From the NCBI RefSeq assembly GCF_900156425.1, contig NZ_FTNO01000001.1, forward strand, positions 1,612,001 to 1,676,000: a stretch of DNA of 64,000 nt. The letters are read 5' to 3'. The DNA comes from Haladaptatus litoreus. GTDB taxonomy: Archaea > Halobacteriota > Halobacteria > Halobacteriales > Haladaptataceae. Of the stretch, positions 16,939 to 24,971 are shown one piece after another. The position numbers and the translations under genes are program-made. Position 1 is the stretch's first letter. Every line of letters begins with the position of its first letter. Under the pieces are notes generated by a model. The model ran no database searches and was not told the DNA's origin. It saw only the letters and a list, made by a program, of their open reading frames with translations.

Positions 16939-17537
16939 ATGTCGTTTCCTCCCTTCAGCGACTCGGGGAGCGGACGGTGTTCGGCGGGTGCGCCGACCGC
17001 GAGGGTTCCGGGCGGAACGTCGTCTATCACGACGGCACCTGCCGCGACGAAGGAGCCTTCGCCGACCGTAACGCCGGGCAGGAGCGTCGCATTTGCGCCG
17101 ATCGAAACGTCGTCCTCGATTGTCGGACCTTCGAGTTCGAACGAGCGCCGAATCGGGTATCGGTCGTTCGTGAACGTCGCCGACGGCCCGATGAACACGC
17201 GTTCTCCGATGGTGGTGTTCGTCGGCACGTAGACGTTCGTCTGCATACTCACGTGAGAGCCGATGGTCGTCTGTCCGTCAATGACTGCGTTCGTTCCGAC
17301 GACGACTTCGTCGCCGATACTGGTCTCTTCCCGGACGAGCGCACCGTGGCCGGTCGAAAATCCGTCACCAATCGTTACGTCGTCGTAGATGACTGTTCCC
17401 GACCGGATGGTCGCATCGTCGCCGATGATGGGGTCGGTGGAGTCCTCGGAGTAGGCGTAGCCGACTGTCGCGTCTGCATGGACGCTTCGGTCTTGACTCT
17501 GCGGTTCGGTCACCGGTGACCACCCCTGTCGGGACAC
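16935..17537 (-). CDS. Left-handed beta-helix N-acyltransferase (WbpD/WlbB-like)
   Basis: The 200-residue protein is built of hexapeptide repeats of the [IV]GxGxx type, for example [33 protein letters not shown] and [21 protein letters not shown], ending in AVGAPAEHR. It is close to acetyltransferases that N-acetylate the 3-amino group of UDP-sugars. As the first gene of the unit it precedes the aminotransferase that makes its likely substrate. The GTG at 17537 is the only start that keeps the full helix; a leader of about 115 bases separates it from the ATAACAAAG box at 17652. Confidence 0.88.
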   Translation of the reverse strand: MSRQGWSPVTEPQSQDRSVHADATVGYAYSEDSTDPIIGDDATIRSGTVIYDDVTIGDGFSTGHGALVREETSIGDEVVVGTNAVIDGQTTIGSHVSMQTNVYVPTNTTIGERVFIGPSATFTNDRYPIRRSFELEGPTIEDDVSIGANATLLPGVTVGEGSFVAAGAVVIDDVPPGTLAVGAPAEHRPLPESLKGGNDI

Positions 17538-17651
17538 GGGTCGCAGGGCGTGTCAGTGGTTAGTAGTGAGTTCATAGGTTGGGTCGTGGATAGCCCGTTT
17601 CGGCCGTGAGAACGGCGGACGGGCGTTATTCTCTCCATGCCTACCAGTCCT

Positions 17652-17660
17652 CTTTGTTAT
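17652..17660 (-). promoter_or_regulatory. ATAACAAAG box upstream of sugar-biosynthesis operon
   Basis: An exact minus-strand copy, 115 bases before the GTG at 17537 in the 390-base intergenic region. The divergent box at 17802-17810 has nearly the same spacing to its own gene. Confidence 0.6.
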
Positions 17661-17801
17661 ACGCTCCTTGGCGGGTGGTAGTTCGAGACTAGCCCCGACA
17701 CGGGCAGTTGAATCGCCGTAATCTCCGTTTCGAGGTCGAAATGACGGGATATACGCCGACTGGCCGTCTGTATGGCGACGCTACCCCCGAACAGCACCGT
17801 G

Positions 17802-17810
17802 GTAACAAAG
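17802..17810 (+). promoter_or_regulatory. GTAACAAAG box (one mismatch) upstream of DUF7344 regulator gene
   Basis: A plus-strand site 117 bases before the ATG at 17928. It mirrors the site at 17652-17660 across the divergent promoter region. Confidence 0.45.
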
Positions 17811-17927
17811 TGTAGCAGTGGCGATAGCCGGTGTATGCGGTGGTGGCATCCGTGACTGCGGGGTGGTCACGAAGCGAAGGAGGTGTACTGTTTCCGATGA
17901 GTGGTCGCCAAAGTCTATCTTCACACG

Positions 17928-18479
17928 ATGGCTAGTTCCGGACTCTCACAGGACCAAGTGTTCGAAGTTCTCAAGAGTCCGCGACGGCGGTACGCGCTCT
18001 ACTACCTACGAAGGGAGGGGGGAACTGTCGAACTGTCTGGTCTGACCGAGCAAGTCGCAGCGTGGGAAAACGATACGACGACCGCCGAAATCACGAGCGA
18101 CCAGCGAAAACGAGTGTACATCTCGCTCTACCAGACGCATCTCCCGAAGCTGGACGATGCCAAAATCATCGAGTACGACCGCGAAGACGGGAAAGTAAGT
18201 CTCTCGCGTCGCGCACGGGAACTCGACACCTACCTCGGCGACGTCTCCCGGCCCGAAATCCCGTGGGATAGATACTATCTGGCGCTTTCTGCGGGAAGCA
18301 TTCTGCTCGTTCTCGGCGTCTGGTTCGAAATCTACCCGTTCGTCCTCCTTTCGGGAATCGCAACCGCGATAATTATTCTGGTCGCCTACGCGCTCTCCGC
18401 CATCGGCCAGTATATATACTACCGGCGGCGAACCGTGCGGGGGACGCCGCCGGAACTTCGGCGGGCAGAAGGGCAGTAG
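17928..18479 (+). CDS. DUF7344-type winged-helix regulator with C-terminal membrane anchor
   Basis: The 183-residue protein has an N-terminal helix-turn-helix domain of haloarchaeal DUF7344 type: VFEVLKSPRRRYALYYLRREGG, then a QVAAWEN segment, then ISLYQTHLPKLDDAKIIEYD. It ends with two membrane segments (YYLALSAGSILLVLGVWF and FVLLSGIATAIIILVAYAL) and a basic tail. It should bind DNA while tethered to the membrane. It is divergent from the sugar operon and carries a variant ATAACAAAG box, so it is the best local candidate for the regulator of the polysaccharide genes. The ATG at 17928 is preferred over an in-frame GTG at 17901 because the domain begins here. Confidence 0.8.
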   Translation: MASSGLSQDQVFEVLKSPRRRYALYYLRREGGTVELSGLTEQVAAWENDTTTAEITSDQRKRVYISLYQTHLPKLDDAKIIEYDREDGKVSLSRRARELDTYLGDVSRPEIPWDRYYLALSAGSILLVLGVWFEIYPFVLLSGIATAIIILVAYALSAIGQYIYYRRRTVRGTPPELRRAEGQ

Positions 18480-18582
18480 CCGCGTTTTTACGGTTGATTC
18501 TGTTTCAGTCCGCAGAACTTCGCTAAATCTACCGCCTACAGACATCGAAACGGGTAAATTGTTCCTTCGATGAAATATCTTC

Positions 18583-19242
18583 ATGTCCACGACTGGCAGT
18601 GACGTCGAGATTCCATCGGAAGCAGCTGCCGTGGCACGGCGGTATCACCGTCTCGAACGTGCAAGCAGCAGTGCCATGGCCGTACTTGTCGCCAGTGTGG
18701 TTGGATTGGCGATTTTGTTCTTCCCCCTACTCATTGGACTCCTCGTTGCACTCGTCGTCATCGCAATGTTTCGGATTCCGCTATTCCGAAGCAGTGGGAA
18801 AATCCAACTAACGTCCAACGCTGCCCCCGCGACAGTTGTCGCCGAGTTCGAGAGTGCAACACCACCTGTCCTCGTCTTGCAGTGGGGAATCGCGGACAGC
18901 ATCCACCCGACGCCGGACGGTGCAACCTACGACTTCTCGTATCTGTTCGGGCTGCGGTCGGTGAGCATGGAAACGAAAATCAGTTCGGTCACGCCTGTTG
19001 ACAACGGTTCAGCGACGGAACTAACGCTGGACATCACCACGAATGGCCAACCGTGGGCAACGTACAGAATCACGATACACGAGCCCGAAACGGAGACAGT
19101 CGTGGATGTCGAACTGATACCAGAACGCCGGTTCGGACTCCGACGACTTCCGCAGTGGTTGGTCGCTAGCTACTACCGCACCGATGCGCTCTCGGCACAG
19201 GGCTACAAAGTAGTCGAACGCGACGAATCATTCTCGCTGTAG
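18583..19242 (+). CDS. Membrane-anchored protein of unknown function
   Basis: The 219-residue protein has a charged N-terminus of about 30 residues, then two close hydrophobic segments at about 32-65 (AMAVLVASVVGLAILFFPLLI, then LVALVVIAMF). A soluble beta-rich domain of about 150 residues follows, with few charged clusters. I recognise no family. It lies 103 bases after the DUF7344 regulator in the same direction and may respond to the same signal. An AT-rich GGTAAATTG element lies about 30 bases before the ATG, so it can also have its own promoter. Confidence 0.6.
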   Translation: MSTTGSDVEIPSEAAAVARRYHRLERASSSAMAVLVASVVGLAILFFPLLIGLLVALVVIAMFRIPLFRSSGKIQLTSNAAPATVVAEFESATPPVLVLQWGIADSIHPTPDGATYDFSYLFGLRSVSMETKISSVTPVDNGSATELTLDITTNGQPWATYRITIHEPETETVVDVELIPERRFGLRRLPQWLVASYYRTDALSAQGYKVVERDESFSL

Positions 19243-19291
19243 CTACTCCAGTTTCAAAACAAGAAAAACGCCCGCGAGGAACCGAGATTTC

Positions 19292-19501
19292 CTACACCCT
19301 GTCTTCGACGTTGCAGACCGAACTCGCTTCCGCGAGGATGAAGGCGTCGTCGCGGAGCATCTCCTCGTCTTTCGGGAGGAACATGAGCCGTCCCTTGTCG
19401 TTGTCGCTGGCGCGAATCACGTCCCACTCGTCGATTTCGTAGCCGAGGTCGCCTTCGAGGTCGGGGTCGGCGGGAAGACGTTTCCACTGAACGCTACTCA
19501 T
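19292..19501 (-). CDS. Small acidic protein of unknown function
   Basis: This 69-residue soluble acidic protein (MSSVQWKRLPADPDLEGDLGYEIDEW... in part) has no signal peptide and no recognised motif. Its ATG at 19501 overlaps the TGA of the beta-helix gene (ATGA), so it is co-translated with that secreted protein. The regular composition, the overlap and the absence of a competing frame make it a likely real gene. Confidence 0.6.
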   Translation of the reverse strand: MSSVQWKRLPADPDLEGDLGYEIDEWDVIRASDNDKGRLMFLPKDEEMLRDDAFILAEASSVCNVEDRV

Positions 19502-20934
19502 TGGTTCTGCTCCACGCTGACCCACGCTTTCGCGCCGCCGTCGATTTCGATGCGCTTTAAGTCGCCGGAGAACCGGTAGGCGTCCGTACCGTCGATGACG
19601 CGGCCTTTTACCCGCTTGCCGGAAATCGTATCGAAGTCGTTGATAGAACCGAGGTCGTCGTCTTTCGCGACCGAACCGCCAACGTCGAAGGAGTAAGTAC
19701 TGACTCCGTCGCCCTTGCTTCCGTCGATGACGAGCGTTTTCGGCAGGCCGAGTTTGCCGGGCGTGACGCGCTTTCCGTTCAGGAAAAGCGTCGCATTACC
19801 GTCGAGGCTGAATTTCGTGAGGGTTCCGGCGAACTGATAGCTGTCGGTACCGCCAGCGACCGCACCGGAGACGGTGCCGTTCTCAATCGTGTCCTCTTTG
19901 CTCTTCGACCCGCCTCTCTCGGTCGATTTCTTGACCTTTCCAGTGACCTCGAACTCGTAGTTCGCTTCGGTCGAGGCGTCGGAACTCGAAATACTCAGGA
20001 CGTTCGGAAGCCCCTGTGCTTTGGCCTGTTTCTGCTGAGCCGCCTGTTTGCGGTTGCCAGAACTGCCGCCAGCGCCGCTCGCGGCCTGTTCTGCGGACAT
20101 CGGGACGCCCTTCGGCGGGGTCAGGTCAGCGGCTTCTCCTGTCCGGGTGTTCGTTTCGGTGACGGTGCCGCCGTCGATGGTGGCGATGTCGCCGACGATG
20201 TCGCAGTTTCGAAGGTGGGTTTCGCCGTACCACGACCAGATTGCGCGCGTGTTGGTGGAACCGGGGGCAGAACAGCCGACGCCGCAGGGTTGCGCGCCGG
20301 TCGTGTCGATGACCGTGTTCGTCACGTTGCAGGGTCGCGTTTTCGAGTTGAGTCGAACGTTCGAGATGGTGTTGCCCTTGAAGTACGAAGATTCGACGTG
20401 GAGGTTACCGCCGTAGCCCTGCGCGCCGGGGCCAGAGCCGTACAGGCCGTTGTCTATCATGCCTGCGATGTGGACGTTTCGGAAGGTGATGGTGCCTTGA
20501 TGGGGCAGGTTCGCATCGACCCAGATGCCGCCACTCTTGGTTCGTGGTGCCTGTCCGTCGCCCATGTAGACGTTCTCGATGAGAGCGGTACCCTCCGGGT
20601 CGGAGACGCCGGGCGTCATGAGGTAGTGGCCGCCAGGGTGTTCGCCCTTGAATCCGACGTTCCGAATCGTCCATCCGGAACCGCTCGTCGTGATGAGCAC
20701 CGATGCGCCGCTCGCGCTCATGTCGATGAGTTTGTTCTCGAACGTTTCTCCGTCGCCGACCGCGATGGATTTTGTCTCACCTGCGGGGACGGTAATCGTC
20801 TCGTACTCGTTCGCGCCGACCGTGGAACCGGTCGCCGCGAACGTTGCTGCCGTTGCACCTGCAAACTTCAGGTACGAGCGTCGATTCAGAAGGCCCTTTC
20901 TCTTGGAACCGCGTGCCGTTTCGTCGCGTGCCAT
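19498..20934 (-). CDS. Tat-exported right-handed beta-helix protein with duplicated C-terminal beta domain
   Basis: The 478-residue protein has a Tat signal (RRSYLKFAG within the first 25 residues, then an alanine-rich helix). Residues of about 45-290 form a pectate-lyase-like beta-helix with ladder repeats such as WTIRNVGFKG, ALIENVYMGDG and TITFRNVHIAG. After a glycine- and glutamine-rich linker come two tandem copies of a domain of about 85 residues: LPNVLSISSS...GTDSYQFAGTL and LPKTLVIDGS...GTDAYRFSGDL. The protein should act outside the cell, perhaps as a carbohydrate lyase or surface-binding protein; no catalytic residues are certain. The paralogue at 21073-21993 lacks the C-terminal domains. 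Confidence 0.85.
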   Translation of the reverse strand: MARDETARGSKRKGLLNRRSYLKFAGATAATFAATGSTVGANEYETITVPAGETKSIAVGDGETFENKLIDMSASGASVLITTSGSGWTIRNVGFKGEHPGGHYLMTPGVSDPEGTALIENVYMGDGQAPRTKSGGIWVDANLPHQGTITFRNVHIAGMIDNGLYGSGPGAQGYGGNLHVESSYFKGNTISNVRLNSKTRPCNVTNTVIDTTGAQPCGVGCSAPGSTNTRAIWSWYGETHLRNCDIVGDIATIDGGTVTETNTRTGEAADLTPPKGVPMSAEQAASGAGGSSGNRKQAAQQKQAKAQGLPNVLSISSSDASTEANYEFEVTGKVKKSTERGGSKSKEDTIENGTVSGAVAGGTDSYQFAGTLTKFSLDGNATLFLNGKRVTPGKLGLPKTLVIDGSKGDGVSTYSFDVGGSVAKDDDLGSINDFDTISGKRVKGRVIDGTDAYRFSGDLKRIEIDGGAKAWVSVEQNQ

Positions 20935-20938
20935 GAAT

Positions 20939-21003
20939 TCAATGCCACATTACTGATTTAAGTAGGTTCCGATTCAGTCTCAATGCAAAAGGGATTATTT
21001 AAA
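20939..21003 (-). promoter_or_regulatory. Tandem promoter repeat of the first beta-helix gene
   Basis: Two related segments with a 41-base offset (near 20939 and 20980) each contain TTTAA close to a GCATTGA on the minus strand. The conserved ACTGAATC stretch lies between them. The proximal AT-rich element is about 20-25 bases before the ATG at 20934. The arrangement is matched at 22001-22064. Confidence 0.6.
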
Positions 21004-21072
21004 TGCTATTGCTGTCGCGTTGACGGCAGAAAAAGGTGGGCTTACGCCCGGAAACGTCGCGTTACCGCAGAG

Positions 21073-21993
21073 TTAGTTGCCCTTCGCGGCCTGCTCCGCG
21101 CTCTGGGGAACCTTCTTCGGAATCTTCGTCTTCGGATTGCTTCCGACGCTTTGAGTCTTGACGGAGCCGCTGGTCGGGCCTTCGACCTGTGAATTTTTGA
21201 CGACGACTTCGCCACCGTGGAAGCCACCGTTGACGGCCTCGTAGTCGGTGACGCTCACGTCGCAGTTCTCGACGGTAATGGGAACGTACCAGCCCCAGAT
21301 TCCGCGCTTGTTCGGTCCGTTCGGGTGGTGGACTGGGGAATCCGTGTTCTCGATGACGGAGTCCTTGACGTAGGAACCCGGCGTGCCGAGTCGAACGTTG
21401 GCGATGTCGTTGTTCGCGCAGTAACATTCCTCGACTTTGACCGGGCCGCCCGCGCCCGCACCCTGTGCCGCACCGGGACCACTCGCGTACAGACCGTTGT
21501 TTGCGTACTTCTGGATGTTGACGTGGCGGAACGTCAGTTCACCCTCGTGGGGCGTGTTCGCGTTAACCCAGACCGCACCGGGTTCCGCTTCGTTCGCGCT
21601 GTTCGTCTCCACGCCGTCGCCCATGTAGACGTTCTCTATGAGACCTTTGCTGCCCGAGGAAACGCTCGGAATCATGCTGAACGAACCGAAATTCTTCGCA
21701 CTGCAACCGCCCTTGAAGCCGACGTTTCGAATCGTCCAGTCGCTACCTTCCGCCTGTATCATCACCGACGCGCCCGACGCGCTCTGGTCGATGAGTTTGT
21801 TCTCGAACGTTTCGCCGGAACCGACGGTGATGTTCTTCGTCTCGCCTGCACCGACAGTAATCGTCTCATACTCGTTTGCCGCAACGCCCTTGCTCGCTAC
21901 ACCGAGTCCGGCAGTGGCGGTTACCGCAGCGCCAGCCGTCTTCAGGAACGAACGTCGATTGAGTTTCTCACTTCTCTTTTGGTCGCGTGCCAT
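21073..21993 (-). CDS. Tat-exported right-handed beta-helix protein (short paralogue)
   Basis: The 306-residue protein has a Tat signal (NRRSFLKTAG) and a beta-helix domain clearly paralogous to the 19498-20934 protein. Both start the mature part with ANEYETITV.AGETK and share GETFENKLID.SASGASV, WTIRNVGFKG and ENVYMGDG. It ends soon after P.SAEQAAKG, where the longer protein continues into its linker, so this copy lacks the two C-terminal beta domains. Two cysteines in EECYCANND are unusual for a haloarchaeal secreted protein. An extracellular carbohydrate-related role is likely but not proven. Confidence 0.85.
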   Translation of the reverse strand: MARDQKRSEKLNRRSFLKTAGAAVTATAGLGVASKGVAANEYETITVGAGETKNITVGSGETFENKLIDQSASGASVMIQAEGSDWTIRNVGFKGGCSAKNFGSFSMIPSVSSGSKGLIENVYMGDGVETNSANEAEPGAVWVNANTPHEGELTFRHVNIQKYANNGLYASGPGAAQGAGAGGPVKVEECYCANNDIANVRLGTPGSYVKDSVIENTDSPVHHPNGPNKRGIWGWYVPITVENCDVSVTDYEAVNGGFHGGEVVVKNSQVEGPTSGSVKTQSVGSNPKTKIPKKVPQSAEQAAKGN

Positions 21994-22000
21994 TGCAGGT

Positions 22001-22064
22001 TCAATGCTATCTTACTGATTTAAGTATCCTCTGATTCAGTCTCAATGCTATCTTACGAATTTAA
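22001..22064 (-). promoter_or_regulatory. Tandem promoter repeat of the second beta-helix gene
   Basis: A segment of about 23 bases containing AATGCTATCTTAC and a TTTAA element occurs twice, at 22001-22023 and 22042-22064, with a 41-base offset. On the minus strand each unit reads as an AT-rich TATA-like element followed by GCATTGA. The proximal one is 24-30 bases before the ATG at 21993, as expected for a leaderless promoter. Confidence 0.7.
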
Positions 22065-22268
22065 ATGTAGTGGCCGATTCCACAGTAGACGCTCGCGACC
22101 TGCTCAGGGCGCGATTTCTCGACCACCACCGAGCCATACTAAATAGCAAAACGGGGTTCAAACCTCGAAATCCGCGGAAACGTGCTATTGAATCACACGC
22201 AATCGCTGATTCGAATGTTCGGACGAACTTTGCCGGTACGACCGGTCTACACCGGGAGAAACCGGCGC

Positions 22269-22277
22269 ATAACAAAG
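22269..22277 (+). promoter_or_regulatory. ATAACAAAG box upstream of second phosphodiesterase-FemAB unit
   Basis: An exact plus-strand copy ending 27 bases before the ATG at 22305. An AGGAGG sequence (22283-22288) lies between box and start and may act as a ribosome-binding site. Confidence 0.7.
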
Positions 22278-22304
22278 GACGCAGGAGGATTTCTCGCAGA
22301 TAGC

Positions 22305-23918
22305 ATGGACTGTCAACTACAGACGCTCCTCGTCGGCATCGACGCCGGGTGTCGCTCCGTCCTCGACCCACTGTTCGAGGACGACGCGCTTCCGCACCTC
22401 CAGTCGATTTTCGCCGAGGGGCTGTCAGGGCCACTGGAATCGCAGATTCCGCCGTGGACACCCAGTGCGTGGCCCTCGCTGTACACCGGGGTCAACCCCG
22501 GCAAACACGGCGTTTTCGGCTTCCTCGACTTCGACGGCTACGACTGGGACGTCGTGAACGCGAGTCGAGTTCGCGAACACACGCTCTGGGAACTCTTAGA
22601 CCACCACGACCGTTCGAGCGTCGTCGTCAACGCTCCCGTGACACATCCGCCGCGAGCAATCGACGGGGCGGTTCTCCCGGGCTACACCGCTCCGGAAAAT
22701 CCTCGCTGTCATCCCGAGGGACTGCTGGAGGACGTGCGAAACGAAATCGGCGGCTATCGGGTGTATGCCCCGCGAAACCTGCCGAAAGACAAATCGGTCG
22801 AATGGTACCGGCGTCTCGCGCGCATGCGCGGGGACGCCTTTCGATACCTCACGGACCGCTTCGACCCGGAGTTCGGTTTCGTGCAGTTTCAGAGCACCGA
22901 CTCCGTCTTTCACGAGTATCCCGGCGAGGAGGACATCGTCCGGGCCGTCTACGAAGCAGTGGACGACCAAATCGGAAAAATTCTCGACGACTGCGACCCG
23001 GACACGGTCATCGTCGCCAGCGACCACGGAATCGGCGAATACACCGGCTACGAGTTCCGCGTCAACGATTTCCTCCGCGACGAGGGCTACGTGAAAACGG
23101 TTCGCGGCGGCGAGGGGATGCCCTCGTGGTCAACCATCGCGGGCAACCAGTTACAGCAGGGCGAGGAGAGTTCGCCCCGGAAACAGGGAACCGTGGAACG
23201 CGGCCTCGCGCTCGCCGCGAAAGTCGGCATCACGAGCCAACGAATCGAAACCGTCCTGTCCCGCGCGGGACTGGACGAGTTCGTCGCAAAACGAGTCCCG
23301 GAGGATTTCATCCGGGCCGCAACCGAGCAGGTCGATTTCTCGAACTCCGCCGCATTCATGCGCGACAGAATCGAATGCGGGGTTCGAATCAATCTCGAAG
23401 GGCGCGACCCCGACGGCGTCGTCCCACCGGAAAAGTACGACGAGGTTCGTTCCGAACTCGTCGAGAAGTTGGGCGGCGTTAGAACGCCCGACGGTACGCC
23501 AGTGTTCGAGACAGTCGCGCCCCGCGAGGCGTTTTTCACCGGGCCGTACAGCGACAAAGCGGTCGACGTGGTTTGTGTCCCTGCCGACTTCGACCAGTTC
23601 CTCTCGGCACAACTCCGCGACCAGCAGTTCGGCCCGCCACGCGAACCGTGGAACCACAAACTGAACGGGATTTTCGCGGCGTCGGGCGCAACCATCGATA
23701 CCGAGGCGTCCCTCGCGGACGCCCATCTGTTCGACGTGGCTCCGACGATTTTGGCGAGCCTCGGCGTCCCCGCGAGCGACCGGATGGACGGGCGCGTCCT
23801 CCCCGTCGTGGAATCGGTCGGCGAGCAGAGCTACCCCGCCTACGATGCGGGTGAGACGGTCGAAACCGACGACGAGCGCGTGGAAGCGCGACTCGCAGAC
23901 CTCGGGTATCTCGAATGA
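22305..23918 (+). CDS. Alkaline-phosphatase-superfamily phosphodiesterase (copy 2)
   Basis: The 537-residue protein has the same plan as the 599-2185 protein: a metal aspartate in LLVGIDAG, the nucleophile region TPSAWPSLYTGVNPGKHGVFGF, and the central VASDHGIG motif. The C-terminal part has DVAPTILASLGVP, as in copy 1 (DVAPTILHALDE). There is no signal peptide. It probably cleaves a phosphodiester or sulfate-like ester in glycan metabolism; the substrate is unknown. Its TGA overlaps the ATG of the FemAB-like gene, so the pair is tightly coupled. The ATG at 22305 follows an ATAACAAAG box by 27 bases. Confidence 0.85.
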   Translation: MDCQLQTLLVGIDAGCRSVLDPLFEDDALPHLQSIFAEGLSGPLESQIPPWTPSAWPSLYTGVNPGKHGVFGFLDFDGYDWDVVNASRVREHTLWELLDHHDRSSVVVNAPVTHPPRAIDGAVLPGYTAPENPRCHPEGLLEDVRNEIGGYRVYAPRNLPKDKSVEWYRRLARMRGDAFRYLTDRFDPEFGFVQFQSTDSVFHEYPGEEDIVRAVYEAVDDQIGKILDDCDPDTVIVASDHGIGEYTGYEFRVNDFLRDEGYVKTVRGGEGMPSWSTIAGNQLQQGEESSPRKQGTVERGLALAAKVGITSQRIETVLSRAGLDEFVAKRVPEDFIRAATEQVDFSNSAAFMRDRIECGVRINLEGRDPDGVVPPEKYDEVRSELVEKLGGVRTPDGTPVFETVAPREAFFTGPYSDKAVDVVCVPADFDQFLSAQLRDQQFGPPREPWNHKLNGIFAASGATIDTEASLADAHLFDVAPTILASLGVPASDRMDGRVLPVVESVGEQSYPAYDAGETVETDDERVEARLADLGYLE

Positions 23919-24931
23919 GTGTAACTATCGAAAAAAACGGCATCAGAGTAGAGCGCGCAGACGACGTAGACCGCTGGGACGACTACGTAGAACGGTCGCC
24001 ACATGGTGACGTGTTCCATCGACTCGACGCGCTCCGAGCGCAGGCGGAGCACACGGGGGCCACGCTTCACCCGCTGGTCGGCTACAAAGGACAGGAGCCG
24101 GTCGGTCTGTTTCCGGCCTTTACGATTTCGAAGGGGGGCGTCACGACCGCTTTCTCGCCGCCGCCGAACCTCTGGCTTCCGCACCTCGGCCCGGTGCTGC
24201 TGAACATGGAGAAGTTGAAACGACGAAAGGCCGAACGCAGACACCGCCGATTCATCGACGGCTGTCTCGACTGGTTGGACAGCCAGTACAGTCCGAAGTA
24301 CGTCCACGTCCGAACCGGCGGGCGATACGAGGACATTCGCCCGTTCGAGTGGAACGAGTTCGAGGTGCTTCCGCGACACACCTACGAAGTAGACCTCACT
24401 CCGGGCGAGGATGACGTGCTTTCGAGTTTCAGCAGCGACGCCCGGAGCAACACCCGAACCGACGAGAGTCAGTACGAAATCTACGTCGGCGGCGTGGACG
24501 CCATCCGACGAATCATCCGGCAGGTCAAAGACCGCCACGACGCGCAGGACGAACCCTACCGCCTCTCTGCAAACTTCGTCGCCGACCTCTACCAGAGTCT
24601 TCCCGAGGGTGCGGTTCGGCCCTACGTCTGCGAAGTCGATGGCGAGTTCGCGGGCGGGATGGTCGCGCTGGCGGACGACGAGCGAATCTATCGCTGGCAG
24701 GGCGGCGCGAAACACGACCACGACGTGCCCGTCAACGACCTCGTGGACTGGGAAATTATGCGAGATGCGATGGACGAGGGAATCCCGCGCTACGATCTCG
24801 TCGGCGCGAACGAGCGCCGACTCTGTGGCTACAAGGCGAAGTTCAACCCCGAACTCGTGCGCTACTACAGTTTGGAGCGCGGAACTCGGATGATGAACCT
24901 CCTGACGGACGTGTACAAGCGGTTTAGATAA
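23915..24931 (+). CDS. FemAB-like GNAT-fold transferase (copy 2)
   Basis: The 338-residue protein is paralogous to the 9383-10456 protein. Shared stretches are FSPPPNLWLPHLGPVL, YRWQGGA, and the C-terminal YDLVGANERRLCGYKAKFNPELVRYY. It should transfer an acyl or aminoacyl group to a glycan precursor. It is translationally coupled (ATGA) to the phosphodiesterase before it and followed at once by a T-run terminator, so the unit has two genes. The N-terminal domain is more divergent from copy 1 than the C-terminal domain, which may reflect a different acceptor. Confidence 0.85.
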   Translation: MSVTIEKNGIRVERADDVDRWDDYVERSPHGDVFHRLDALRAQAEHTGATLHPLVGYKGQEPVGLFPAFTISKGGVTTAFSPPPNLWLPHLGPVLLNMEKLKRRKAERRHRRFIDGCLDWLDSQYSPKYVHVRTGGRYEDIRPFEWNEFEVLPRHTYEVDLTPGEDDVLSSFSSDARSNTRTDESQYEIYVGGVDAIRRIIRQVKDRHDAQDEPYRLSANFVADLYQSLPEGAVRPYVCEVDGEFAGGMVALADDERIYRWQGGAKHDHDVPVNDLVDWEIMRDAMDEGIPRYDLVGANERRLCGYKAKFNPELVRYYSLERGTRMMNLLTDVYKRFR

Positions 24932-24940
24932 ACTGACAAA

Positions 24941-24947
24941 TTTTTTT
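24941..24947 (+). terminator. T-run terminator
   Basis: Seven consecutive T residues lie ten bases after the FemAB-like stop codon, matching the T-rich type of archaeal terminator. Confidence 0.6.
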
Positions 24948-24971
24948 GTTCAGCCGTCACTGCGATTGCGT

